From the NCBI RefSeq assembly GCF_000003855.2, contig NW_003101682.1:683178-747177 (forward strand): a DNA stretch of 64,000 bases, in the 5' to 3' direction. This document shows, one piece after another, positions 48,501-58,216 of the stretch. Every line of letters starts with the position of its first letter. The first letter of the stretch is position 1. The notes beneath the pieces are model-generated. The model saw only the letters and a list, made by a program, of their open reading frames with translations. It ran no database searches and was not told the DNA's origin. Origin of the DNA: Blastomyces gilchristii SLH14081. Its lineage: Eukaryota > Ascomycota > Eurotiomycetes > Onygenales > Ajellomycetaceae. The position numbers and the translations under genes are program-made.

Positions 48501-50264
48501 AGACATCTAGATATTCATGATATTATTGAGAAAGTTTTGTACAAGAATCTGTTATTATAACATGAAATAACTTTTCTAGAGCCTTTTTAATATTAATCAG
48601 ACTGATAGAATAGATTGATACATGATTCTGCTGTTAATGAACTTTTCAGTGACTCTGTCAGTGATTTTGATAATGACTTCTTTTTCAGAGTATTTTGTAC
48701 ATGTTGACAGAGATCTGTGTCAGGTTCATAGTCTTGTGAATATCATCTTTGTGAACTCTATCATTGTTAGAGAATATCAAGCTTCTGTTTCAAGTATTCA
48801 ATAAGATATCTTATTCAGATAGTCAGGCACATTCTAATATAAGATTATAATCAAGATTATCAACTTCATATGTGTAGACATCTTTACATTGATGTTCTCT
48901 CACATCTATGATCAGCTTCATTATATAACAGGTACAAATGTTCTTTGAATCATCAAATTCTGTGAGAAGTTAGAGTTTTGATAGAAGAATACACTGGAGG
49001 TTATAATGTCTTATAACTGAGGATTTTATCATTGCATAGTGACATAGACTGCTGTCTATCATGGCTTTCATATTATACATGTTATCAATCACAGTAGATA
49101 CAAGAATTGTATTCATTGTTATCTTCTCTTCAAATCATTGTTGTTCAATCTCTTCAAGCTTCTGTTTATAAATTTGAATAGAAGCTAATCTTTTCTCTGT
49201 TTCATCAGAGTATTTTTATAGTTATCTTCTGAATCTTTCTTCACTGCAATGTGATTGATGTGAACAGACACTGATCTTTCTCTCAAGTGTGAAGATATAT
49301 AGATTGATTGACAGTTGAAAGCAATGTGTTCTGATCAGTTACAGTTAATACACACTTCACATTGATATTGATTAATGACTTCTTCAGAAGTGATTTCAGA
49401 AACTCAGAAGCCTGTTTAAACAGTAGAAACTCTTGCTTATATATAGACATTTGAATCTATTCAGTTCATGACATCTGCATCATTGCTATTACTTCTCTTC
49501 AGCATGAGTGTATAAGTGACTGAGATGTAACATCTTCTATCACTGTTCTGTATACTCTTGAGCTTGATAAGCTGATCATTCAATGTCTGAAGCTGTGTGT
49601 AGAAGCCTTTATAAGTCTGGTCTTTGTCTACACTTATAAGAGTCTGTAAGAGTTTGAAAGTCAATGTCTTCTTAAGCATGCTAATCTTCATTTAATTCTC
49701 TCAAGATTGATCATCTGCTTCTAGAATCTTGATGTTGAAGTCAGAGATAAATGTTGTAAGAGAAGTATTTCTCTGTCAGACACTCTGTAATTAATCTAAT
49801 GCTTTCTGTTGCATAGCAGTATCTCAGAACAGAATATCAAGATGTTTCATAATGTTATCAGACATTCTCAATACTGATTCACATGCTTCTATTCATGAAT
49901 GAAACTTCTGTTTCATGTGATTCTTCAATCATTCATTGATATATCAATCTTGATTAATTAATAAACTGATGAAATCTTTATCTACACTCAGTTTCATGAG
50001 TATTTTCATTCTTCATGATGAGTAGAGAGTGAGATTAGAAGTATTGAAATATACAGAAGTATCTAAGTATTCTTTCAGTGCTTTTATATTTGATTCTGTA
50101 GATGTTGAAATTGCATGAGTTAATTATTGAATCTCTTCATATTGAAGTTGTTGAGTTACATGTATATCAGCTATTTATTATTGTTGTAATTTCAACATTG
50201 CTCAGAGTCACTGTGACATCATGTCTATGCTTACATTTAAGAGTTTCATATTATCATTAGATAT
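45510..50264 (-). pseudogene. Gypsy C gag-pol
   Basis: Minus-strand frame collinear with gypsy B. A gag piece stays open at 49,461-49,691 (MKISMLKKTLTFKLLQTLIS). RT reads AYLDNILIF near 47,930-47,950. Stops replace Trp throughout and the initiation codon is changed. Confidence 0.8.
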
Positions 50265-50566
50265 GATTATATCAATTATCAGATGTGTGATATCTGTGAA
50301 AGTATAATTGTATTCTCATATATCTGAGTGTCAGAACTCTCAGATCTTTTACTGATATTCTCTTATAAAATCTTATTACAGAGTCAGAGTGACTGATAAG
50401 CAAGCTTCTATCTGAAGACTTAGTATTCACTTAACTGTTTAATTATTTCTCTATTTCTTACATGTTATTACATGTTTAAATATCTCTTGATAAGTAATTG
50501 TTTCTAATGAGAAGACAATGTGTGAATAATTGTTTTCTAATAAGAAGATAATGAATGTTTTTATAG

Positions 50567-50875
50567 TGTAAGAGATCTATGCTAAATAGATTGATATTAT
50601 ATTAATAGGTCTTATTTAACAAAGATAAAAACATTAGAGAAGGAAAGAAAGAGAAAGTGTGAGAATCAGTGATTAAGATAAATATTTATATATGTATGTG
50701 ATGATGTATGCAGTGAAGCTTCGGGGCGGAAGAATATACACGCGTTCATAGCAGCTGAGGATCAGTGATCAAGAATGGCTGAGAATCGAAGTATATGTGT
50801 TCAAGAATGAAGTGGTTGAAATCTGTGAAGTGTAATGAAATAGTCTATATAATTGATCAGGCGCAGCCCGTTACA
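50567..50875 (-). repeat. Gypsy C 5' LTR
   Basis: 309 bp, from TGTAAGAGATCTATGC to GCGCAGCCCGTTACA on the plus strand. Contains the self-primer equivalent AATGTTTTTAT on the minus strand, complementary to ATAAAAACATT just inside the element. Confidence 0.92.
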
Positions 50876-50880
50876 TGCAG

Positions 50881-51334
50881 AATGCATCTTAAGCTAATTA
50901 TATTTAACCCTCTATAATTAACTGATCACTGTGTTCATTCTCTCAGATCAGTCACTAATTTCCAGAGATGTTAGTTAGTGACTGTCACTGCTCACTTGAT
51001 AATGTATATACCAAGCTTTCAGTTGCTGATCTTAGCCTCATTAGATACTCATAGATCTATTAATCAGCTGTCATAATCTCATTCTGTGTTAAAGACTAAT
51101 CATAGACTTGATAACTGCAGTTCTCTCTGTCAGTATTAGAGATTGACAGTGAGATTGCAGACTCTAATCTATCAGAGTGCTCTGTCTAGAGTCTAGATAT
51201 ATATCTAGATCTGCTAGTTAGATAATTTTTAAAATCATTCTCTATATTTGAGAAGAAGCTAGACTTCAATGACAGCTCTAGTTAGAGACTTGCTTAAGTA
51301 GTATATAATCACTATATTAGACTTAACTCTATAT
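50881..51334. other. AT-rich part of the copia 5' region, nothing resolved
   Basis: Lies between gypsy C and the LTR-like segment. No ORF or protein similarity could be read on either strand. It may be copia gag DNA or another insertion. Confidence 0.35.
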
Positions 51335-51523
51335 TGTTAGAACCTTGACAGATGTACAGTAGAATAGTGAAATATTGACATCTTATATCAGCTCTGATGA
51401 ATGTTCACAGAATCTCACTTAACTAGTGACTTAACTTACAGTAGAGAGTTTTACTCTGTATCAAGTCTTACTAATTAGACTCAGTCTCTATTACATAAGA
51501 GCTTTCATGAGTAAGAAGTAACA
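51335..51523 (+). repeat. LTR-like segment (TGTTAG...TAACA) abutting a tRNA complement
   Basis: Starts TGTTAGAACCTTGACAG and ends GAAGTAACA, inverted TGTTA/TAACA termini typical of LTRs. It is immediately followed by GGTGC, which begins an antisense copy of a tRNA. That is the arrangement of an LTR followed by a primer-binding site. No second copy or target duplication was found in the window. Confidence 0.3.
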
Positions 51524-51606
51524 GGTGCTAGTGATGAGATTCGAACTCACGCATCTCTAATATGTGCGGCCTTGATTACTAGTCTTATCAACTGAGTCAT
51601 GCCGGC
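51524..51606 (-). ncRNA. tRNA-like sequence, probable tRNA pseudogene or SINE/PBS-derived copy
   Basis: The minus strand reads from GCCGGCA through an A-box-like TGACTCAGTTGATAAG to a B-box and T-arm GTGAGTTCGAATCTCAT, ending in GCACC. The T stem pairs fully if a G-U pair is allowed. The acceptor stem pairs at four of seven positions, and two of the mismatches are explained by G-to-A changes. The anticodon arm cannot be folded with confidence and the variable region is long, so I do not assign an amino acid. The terminal CC suggests derivation from a mature, CCA-bearing tRNA. Confidence 0.5.
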
Positions 51607-52495
51607 TCAACATATATTAATACAGTGTTTTGATACAAATACTTTATTTTTCAGCACTTAATATATCTTGACTGATATCTTCTGAACAGACACATTAATT
51701 CTTTATAAGAATGTTAAATTCACTGATAACTTCAGTATCTGCAAGAATTTCTGTACATCAGATCTGATAATTAATATTATTAAATATAATTACAGTCTTA
51801 GTATTTATAACTTTTTAAACATTCTTTTGATATTAATGAATCTGAGATTTGAAATTATTCACAGCAGAGATAATCTCTTAATACATACTTATTCTATCAC
51901 AGAATGCTATAAGATTATTGAATGATATGAATATTATATTATCTTGACTCATTCTAGATATAGAACTGTCAGCAGAACACACTTCTATAAGTACTGTATA
52001 TATAGTACTTGAGCTTGAAGTTTTATCTTCAAATTTATGATGAGTGTCTATGTCTTGACTAGTAGATGACTTCATGACTTTCTCTGTGACTTTTATATAC
52101 TAAGTAACATCACCTTCATCTGATTCTTTATTAATAGAGGCCTGTTAAGCTGTCTGAGTATAAGAATAAGAGTATAGAGTCTTCTTTCTATCACTCTGAG
52201 AAGTAGACAAGCTACTCATCAGTTATCACAATCTGAATATAGATGTAAGAAAAGAGATTCAGACAAGATCAATCTTATTCAGTTATTAACTTAAAGAAAG
52301 AATGCAATCTCTTAATTTCCAGATATATCTGCTTATTGAAACACACTTGTTCTGAGTAATAAGAACATCTTCTATTCAAATCAACATAGAAAAGTGAATC
52401 AATTCACAGACAATTGACTACAGTGTAATTCTTCTATAAAAATGTATATAAGAGATCTTATTAAAAGAAAAATTGCGAATGTTCAGACTATAACC
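51607..52495 (-). pseudogene. Copia 5' leader and probable gag N-terminal remnant
   Basis: A minus-strand piece at 51,878-52,075 starts MKSSTSQDIDTHHKFEDKTS and runs to FNNLIAFCDRISMY before stops. It sits where the copia gag start is expected. The minus strand next to the LTR begins GGTTATAGTCTGAAC, similar to copia primer-binding sites starting GGTTAT. The rest is decayed. Confidence 0.4.
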
Positions 52496-52619
52496 TGTAA
52501 GTGAGAAAGGTTGATTCTTCTATTATTATGAGAGCAGCTAGCTACATTATATAACATAAGAGATCACATGCAGGCGGAGTGATCGCTAGGGCAACGCCAC
52601 CAAGGCGGCCGCCGCTACA
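52496..52619 (-). repeat. Copia 5' LTR (124 bp)
   Basis: Matches 22,744-22,867. The inner 50 bp keep CpG-rich sequence (GCAACGCCACCAAGGCGGCC) lost from the other LTR. Followed directly by the ATTAC duplication. Confidence 0.88.
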
Positions 52620-52633
52620 ATTACCATACCGGA

Positions 52634-53112
52634 AAAACGTAGGCTTATTATACAACCGGGTTATGATTGTTCCGCCGTGCCAGTCACTGACACCATCACT
52701 GAACTGTAAATCTTAATATAATAGTGAATGAGCTGTGAATAGACTGACCGTGATCAGATTAAATGAAATCAAATATGAAATTTATAATCTCAGTAATCAG
52801 TCTAACTGTGAAATCATTGTAAACAAGTTATGAAAAGAAAAAAATTATTATTATATTGACAATGTCACTGATTTCTATTTACATAATCACTAATTCTAAA
52901 AAATATCTCATTTACTGAAATTATTCTCTATTAAAAATGTATTATATTTCTATTTAATTTCTTCTAAATTCTCTGAATAATCTCTCTCTCATTATCATGA
53001 TTTTCTGTTATATTTATATTAATATTAACATTTATTTCTGTAAACTTGCAAATTAATATTGAAGTTTTTGAAGAGTCAGTATCAATAATTATTCACTGTT
53101 TAAGAGAGAGAG
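52634..53112 (+). mobile_element. Left-end fragment of a second R element (R3)
   Basis: GGAAAAACGTAGGCTTATTA onward aligns with 14,678 onward, including ACTGTAAATC, the TAATGAATG-like segment and the following 300 AT-rich bases. It ends at the solo gypsy LTR and does not resume afterwards. It carries the 65-bp hAT derivative. Confidence 0.65.
52740..52804 (+). mobile_element. 65-bp internal-deletion derivative of the hAT miniature element
   Basis: Starts TAGACTGACCG and ends TAATCAGTCTA, with an 8-bp duplication GCTGTGAA/ACTGTGAA (52,732-52,739 and 52,805-52,812; one G-to-A difference). It consists of about the first 13 and last 52 bp of the 507-bp element. The related site in R1 at about 14,790-14,815 lacks the insert, which confirms its boundaries. 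Confidence 0.82.
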
Positions 53113-53383
53113 TGTAAGAGATCTACATTAAATAGATTAGTATAATATATAGATCTTATAATACAAAAGTGAAAAATATTAGAGAAGAAAAAAAGAGAAA
53201 GTGTGAAAATTAATAATTAGAGTGAATATTTATATACATATATAATAAAGCTTCAGAATGTAAGAATAGAAATTTCATGAGTTTTTCAGCTAAGAATTAG
53301 CAACTGAGAATTGAAGCTTTTAGCAGAAATCTATGAAGTGTAATAAAATAGTCTATATAATTAATCAGATGCAGTCAGTTCTT
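53113..53383 (-). repeat. Decayed solo LTR of the A/B/C gypsy family
   Basis: Starts TGTAAGAGATCTACATTAAA and keeps the family order (TTAGAGAAG, AAAGAGAAAGTG, GTGTAATAAAATAGTC) to about 53,383. It is shorter than 309 bp through small deletions. No internal region flanks it, so it is solo or a relic. Confidence 0.72.
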
Positions 53384-53640
53384 TCAATGCAATCACTTCA
53401 TCATGAACTCGCTTAATTTTTCGAATAAGAACCCGCCGATAGATTCATTGAAAAGCCCTTGATCATACGAGCATTTTGACCCCATCGCTGACTGCATACC
53501 CCGTGTGATGGTGGAGTTATCCAGCCAAATGTGAACCAGACATTGTTTGAAACTCCTGTGTGGGATTATCCCTCATTCACCTCTATCACACCACAACCCC
53601 GGGCCAAATTGCCATATGAATTGTAAGATGAGAAGACCTA
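53384..53640. other. Unmutated normal-composition island
   Basis: About 230 bp with CpG sites and balanced base composition (GCCGATAGATTC, ACCCCGTGTGATGG, CACAACCCCGGGCC) inside the AT-rich block. A 34-codon minus-strand frame (MQSAMGSKCSYDQGLFNES) has no known match. It may be a relic of host sequence or a single-copy insert never targeted by RIP. Confidence 0.5.
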
Positions 53641-53710
53641 GTTATATGTATCAATCTTCTTAATTTTGAAAGATCCCTGATCTGTAATTGTGAAGATATC
53701 TAAGAAGCAA

Positions 53711-54045
53711 CTTCTGTGAAAACCCTGTCTATCTTTGATGTTTCAAAACATCAACATCAAGTCTCACTCATGTATCACTCTTTTCAATCTGGCTCACCTT
53801 CAACAGAAAAATACAAAAAGATACTCTGGCAATAATATCAAGCACATAATCAACAGACACATCTAAAGTGCATTCTTCATGAAAACTCTGTCTGTCTTTG
53901 ATGTATCAAGATATCAATACCAAGTCTCACCCTTGTATCACTTCTTTCAATCTGGCTCATCCCCAGCAGAAAAATACAAAAAGATACCTTGACAACTGTA
54001 TTCAATACATAATCAGAAGACACAACAACTATAAAATCAGTATAT
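53711..54045 (+). repeat. Two-copy tandem duplication, period about 163 bp
   Basis: GAAAACCCTGTCTATCTTTG at 53,718 recurs as GAAAACTCTGTCTGTCTTTG at 53,881, and the following CAAGTCTCAC, CAATCTGGCTCA and AGAAAAATACAAAAAGATAC recur in the same order. The copies differ mainly by transitions. Function unknown. Confidence 0.8.
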
Positions 54046-54759
54046 CTCAAGATCTGACTGAGCCTTTGATCTCTGCACAGTGAGATATATTAAATCTAGT
54101 TTTAATATCTCAATATTCAATATATTCTGCAAGAAATTGAGAACAGCAATACTAGATTTCTATTAAATATGAGAATTAACTCTATATTAATATAATTATT
54201 GACAAAGTCTTCTATTTTAAGATATAAATAACCAGTTTCTTTACATCTCACTGACAATATTTATATTATTATATAGAAACAGGCTTATATTCTCTATAAT
54301 ATCAAGACTCTGAAGAGAGAAAGTCTTGATAGAGAGTATACAGTAGTATATATCTTAGCAGTTTCTATCTCATTCTTCTACAGTAGTTAATGCAAAAAAA
54401 AAGATCTTAGAATTAGTTTTTTATATCTCTTGAAAAAGTAAGATGTTTTTCTCTGAGTTTTATACAATATTCTTATAAAGAATTAAAAACAGAGTTATTT
54501 TCTATTATAATTTCATATTCTTTTAAGTAAGAATTACTTTTTCAGTGACTGAAGAGCTTTCATTAATACTTAATTCTTTTTTATACTCTTTATTAACTGA
54601 TTTGAGTTACACACTTGTTATGTGAAAAGAATTGAATAATTTAGAATAAAATTAAATAGTTTTAATTAATTTCTCTGCAAAAAATTGATTTATTTTTTAT
54701 CAGTTTTTCTCTCAAAAACTGTCATATTATCTGATTTATTATTAATTGATATCATACTG
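54046..54759. other. AT-rich DNA with no resolved feature
   Basis: Low-CpG sequence between the tandem duplication and gypsy D. No ORF, LTR or protein motif was recognised on either strand. Confidence 0.45.
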
Positions 54760-54939
54760 TGTGATTCAAAGGTTGCTTAAGCCAGCGTACGATTACGGGC
54801 GTACGCCGGCTTCTTATATATTGAATCTCGTACGCTAAATTAATTAGTGGCCGCTATGGCCCCCTCTTTACATTCATATGCTAGTAGTTTGAAAGTGGCT
54901 GTGTTATTATTCAACAGTTATATGTTCTTCCGAACTACA
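54760..54939 (-). repeat. Gypsy D 3' LTR
   Basis: 180 bp. Aligns without indels to 62,883-63,062. Contains the palindromic block GTACGATTACGGGCGTACGC. The half nearest the element interior is mutated (CATATGCTAGTAGTTTGAAA) while the outer half keeps CpG. Confidence 0.9.
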
Positions 54940-55469
54940 TTCTCTCTCACCAGATTTGGTCACACTCACATGATCATGTCATACACCCTAGCTTCATGTG
55001 AATTAGCTCATCACTAGCATTTCACAATCATGTAATCTATTCCTGATTCAGCTAGTGTTCTGCATACACTCTCACAAAGAAACTTTCACTATATTATATC
55101 ACTCATTCACTAACTTTTTTCATTCTTCAATCATCTTCTTCATCATCATCATCATTAAATACTACTATCTTATTCAAGATTTCTACTTCTTCTTCTATTC
55201 AACTCTTTTCATCTGTTCATCTATTACATTGTATGTGTTCCTGGTGATGATCTCTCATTCTCATAACAAGTGTCATTGTAGTGCTCATACCAGGCAGTTT
55301 ATTAGCAGTAAGTGTAATACATTGTGAAACATATATGATCAGAACTTGTTTATCTTCTAATAATTGCTAGAATGTACTATTATGAATGACACATCTTCTT
55401 CATCTTCTCATACACTTCTGATCATTTTCTTCAGTGAGTTTCTGATTGTGTTTTCTGACATGATTTTAT

Positions 55470-55928
55470 ATGAATGCAGATGCTGATATGTTTGTTTTTA
55501 TTCACATAGAATCTTCATGTGTTGACAGATCTGTATTCACTGATAATAGTGAACTCAATGTTGAATCATTGATCAAGAACCTGAAGAACATGATAATGAA
55601 GAAATTACTCATACTATGTGTGACTGAGTCTTCTGTGTCTTCTCCTGCCTCTTCTGTTTCTTTCTCTGCTGCTTTCTTTCAATCTTCTACACCTGTCCCT
55701 GTGTCTGGTTCTCCCGCTTCTGCTACCTCTGTTTCTGTGACTCTTACTTTCACTACTTCTACTCCTTCTGATTTTACTGTCTCTGCTTTCATTATCAGCT
55801 CTCCCAGTTTCAAGAAGATGTTGCATAGACTTGATGAATCATGTTTCTCAGTATATACACTCCTGCTCTTCTTACTGACCTCTAGAATAATCTATTGTAT
55901 AAAGACAGTGTATGACACAACTATCTGA
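55470..55928 (+). CDS. Ser/Thr-rich ORF in gypsy D, opposite to pol (unknown function)
   Basis: 152 codons, beginning MNADADMFVFIHIESSCVDR. The middle is a Ser/Thr/Pro/Ala-rich low-complexity segment (SSPASSVSFSAAFFQSSTPV), followed by SFKKMLHRLDESCFSVYT. It is on the strand opposite to gag-pol, between pol and the 3' LTR. It has stayed open although neighbouring sequence is mutated, perhaps because its Ser/Ala-rich codons mutate without creating stops. It could be the first exon of a gene continuing at 56,101. Confidence 0.4.
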   Translation: MNADADMFVFIHIESSCVDRSVFTDNSELNVESLIKNLKNMIMKKLLILCVTESSVSSPASSVSFSAAFFQSSTPVPVSGSPASATSVSVTLTFTTSTPSDFTVSAFIISSPSFKKMLHRLDESCFSVYTLLLFLLTSRIIYCIKTVYDTTI

Positions 55929-56100
55929 AGCTCAGTTACAGACACTGATTATTATATTCATTTTAAATATTCATAGTAAGATAATTATTTATTCATCTCA
56001 GAGAATCACCTTCTTCTTTAACAGTATCAAGATTGTAAGTCTTTTTCTTTTTCATCTTTTCTTTCTGACACTGATTTTTCTGTTCTTAGAGGAAATTATT

Positions 56101-56574
56101 ATGAGTTTTGCTGTGTATGAAGTTATGATATTCACAGACATCAAGAAACTTTTTACAACTGTAAAGTTCAATATCACAGAGATATTCACTCTGATGAATT
56201 TCTTCAGAATGATAGATCTGTATCAGCCTATTCTCTGATATCTGTTGTCTAACTTTATAATACAGACAAAAGATATTCATGTTTTTGAAAATGAGAATAC
56301 AGATGTTGTACTCTTTTACACTCACAGGCATGAGGCTTATATATCTTGTCTGAGATGTTGTTATGAAAATGAGCTGTTCACATGCTGTATTCTGCTTCCT
56401 GTATTCTCTCATGTCTCTCTTTCTCTTTCTGAGAAGCCTTGTACATGTTGTAATTGTATATACAATTCTAAGATCAGCAGGTGTTCATTTGATAATTATT
56501 ATCTCTGCTTTTACAATTTTCATATACTAACAATGATTCTTAGTTACTCTGATGTCAGAGGTCATTCTAATTGA
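56101..56574 (+). pseudogene. Cysteine-rich ORF in gypsy D, opposite to pol, one in-frame TGA
   Basis: Starts MSFAVYEVMIFTDIKKL. One TGA at 56,236-56,238 (expected Trp) breaks an otherwise open frame to 56,574. It contains two cysteine clusters: HEAYISCLRCCYENELFTCC, then KPCTCCNCIYNSKISRCSFD. The second resembles a zinc-binding CxxC...C motif. I do not recognise a named family and no catalytic motif is visible. A further Ser-rich frame at 56,552-56,923 lies in another phase and may be a downstream exon. Confidence 0.45.
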
Positions 56575-56923
56575 AGATGACAATGTCACTGAGACTACCT
56601 CTCTCTGTTTTCAAGCTTCTTCTGTCACTTCCTCTTCCTTCTCTGCAGAGAAGGTTGTATATACACTGAGTCATAAGTATTCAGTATCAGATGACTCTCA
56701 CTGTTGTTTATTCAGTTCTACATCTTCTTCTTCTTCTGTTTCTTTCCTCTTCACTCTCTCTGTTCTGACTTCTAATTCTGTGAGTTTCATACTCTTCTTC
56801 AATTTCTCTATGCATATATATACACATTTCTATATTAGCATTCCAGCCAATCTTGTGATAAATGACATTAATATCATACACAGAGTGATAGAGGAATCAG
56901 AGATATATACAATGTTATTATAA
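56552..56923 (+). pseudogene. Ser-rich ORF downstream of the cysteine-rich ORF
   Basis: 123 codons overlapping the end of the previous frame in another phase (VILIEDDNVTETTSLCFQAS). Contains poly-Ser (SSTSSSSSVSFLF). It may be the C-terminal part of the same antisense gene after a small intron or frameshift. Low confidence as a separate gene. Confidence 0.3.
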
Positions 56924-58216
56924 GAGTGACTTACAGCTCTCAAGTTTCTTACAGATCTCAAGTTTTGAGATTTTCTTTGTTTTTAACATTTTTCAGATGG
57001 CATGGCATTGGAAATAGATTAAATATATGATGTATGAAAATGAATGAGATATGTATAATAATATTTGTCTTTTACAGCTGACTCTTACAGTTGATAATCA
57101 ATTCATTATCTCTTTTCTTACACTTTTTCTTTATCTGTTAGTCACTACTCTTACATGATCTCTATATAATACAGTGTTCAGTGACTAGGTTCAGCAGCTT
57201 TCATCTTTTATAATTCTGTCTCATGCATTATACTGTCTCTCTTCACCTGCTCAGATCACTACAGTGAATGACTCATTGAAACTAATCTCATCTGATCTCT
57301 GAGCATTCTCAGAGGTTGAGATGACTTGATTCTATGTGTCTGTGAATGTTTCAGATAGTTCATCCTCTGTGATCTTCATGATTAAACTGATGTAAACAGT
57401 TGAATTCATCTCTGAATTTCTTTTTCTTCTGTGATCTGATTCATGTACAAGTCTGTTACTTTGAGACTGCTCTTTACTATGTTATATTCACTGTCTGTGA
57501 TGTGTTATTATATAACTGACTACAGTCTCATTACTTATTGAAGTGTGACATTCACCTGATTTCTTCATTTCTTCTCATTCTTTTCTTATAATTGTGAAAA
57601 GATTGAAATAAGTGAGATTATCTGATTTGTAAGTATCTATGATTTCTCTTACTTTATAAGACTTTTCAATTATAAGTCTCTTCTTTTTCAATACTGATAA
57701 TAGTGCTGTAGATAATTATAATTCACTCAAGTCTTATATCTTTACTTTCATAAGTCATGAATTATTGATTAAGTTGTATAAGATCTGTTCCTTTGATTCT
57801 TTCAATGTGTACATTCTCAGAGAATGTGATTTGAGTATTTTATATGACTCAAATCATCTAGATTGAAACTTCTCAGAACTCTCATTGCATATGAGAATCT
57901 ATATTCTCATCTTGAGACTCAATTTCTAAACAAGTGAGTCTTATATTCTTTTCAATTGAATTGCTCAGTTCAGGAGTAACTTATTAGCTTTTGTGTGTGT
58001 GTGACTGATCTCTTTCAATCTTGATTCTGTGTCTGCAACTGTTGCATCTGCAACTGCTACTGCTGTATTCATAACTACTGTTTCCTCTCTCACCTTTTCT
58101 GAAGCATTCTTCAGAATGCACAGATGCAATTCATACAATAGGTAGAATAGTGAACACTTGAAGACTGCATACTGTCAAATCTGTGTGATCAGTAGCACCT
58201 GTCTGAGATATTCATC
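56924..58216 (-). other. Decayed end of gypsy D pol, no motif resolved
   Basis: Between the integrase core and the plus-strand ORFs. The minus strand should hold the integrase C terminus, but no chromodomain or other motif is readable. Confidence 0.4.

Larger units (their letters stand above)
45193..50875 (-). mobile_element. Gypsy C: full-length minus-strand copy of the same chromovirus
   Basis: 309-bp LTRs at 45,193-45,501 (3') and 50,567-50,875 (5'), flanked by a perfect TGCAG duplication (45,188-45,192 and 50,876-50,880). The internal region matches gypsy B in reverse complement. The gag start is ATA instead of ATG (plus-strand 50,262-50,264), and the RT catalytic box reads YLDN (plus-strand 47,938-47,949), so the second catalytic Asp is lost. 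Confidence 0.92.
22744..52619 (-). mobile_element. Copia-type LTR retrotransposon hosting nested insertions
   Basis: The two 124-bp LTRs (22,744-22,867 and 52,496-52,619) start TGTAAGTGAG and end in TACA. They are flanked by a perfect 5-bp duplication, ATTAC (22,739-22,743 and 52,620-52,624). A purine tract on the minus strand (GAGAAGAGA) abuts the left LTR, which makes it the 3' LTR. The minus strand next to the right LTR starts GGTTATAGTCTG, a plausible primer-binding site. Gag and integrase remnants lie at 28.9-31.9 kb and an RNase H remnant at 23.1-23.5 kb, in the minus-strand order expected for copia. Subtracting the two LINE blocks and gypsy C leaves about 6 kb, a normal copia length. 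Confidence 0.85.

Noticed and set aside
51524..51606. Functional tRNA gene
   Set aside because: Three of seven acceptor pairs are broken and the anticodon arm does not fold; it is more likely a relic or retro-copy.
55614..55826. Arg/Ser-rich minus-strand ORF
   Set aside because: Mirror image of the Ser-rich plus-strand frame; RS-like composition arises from complementing TCT/TCC codons.
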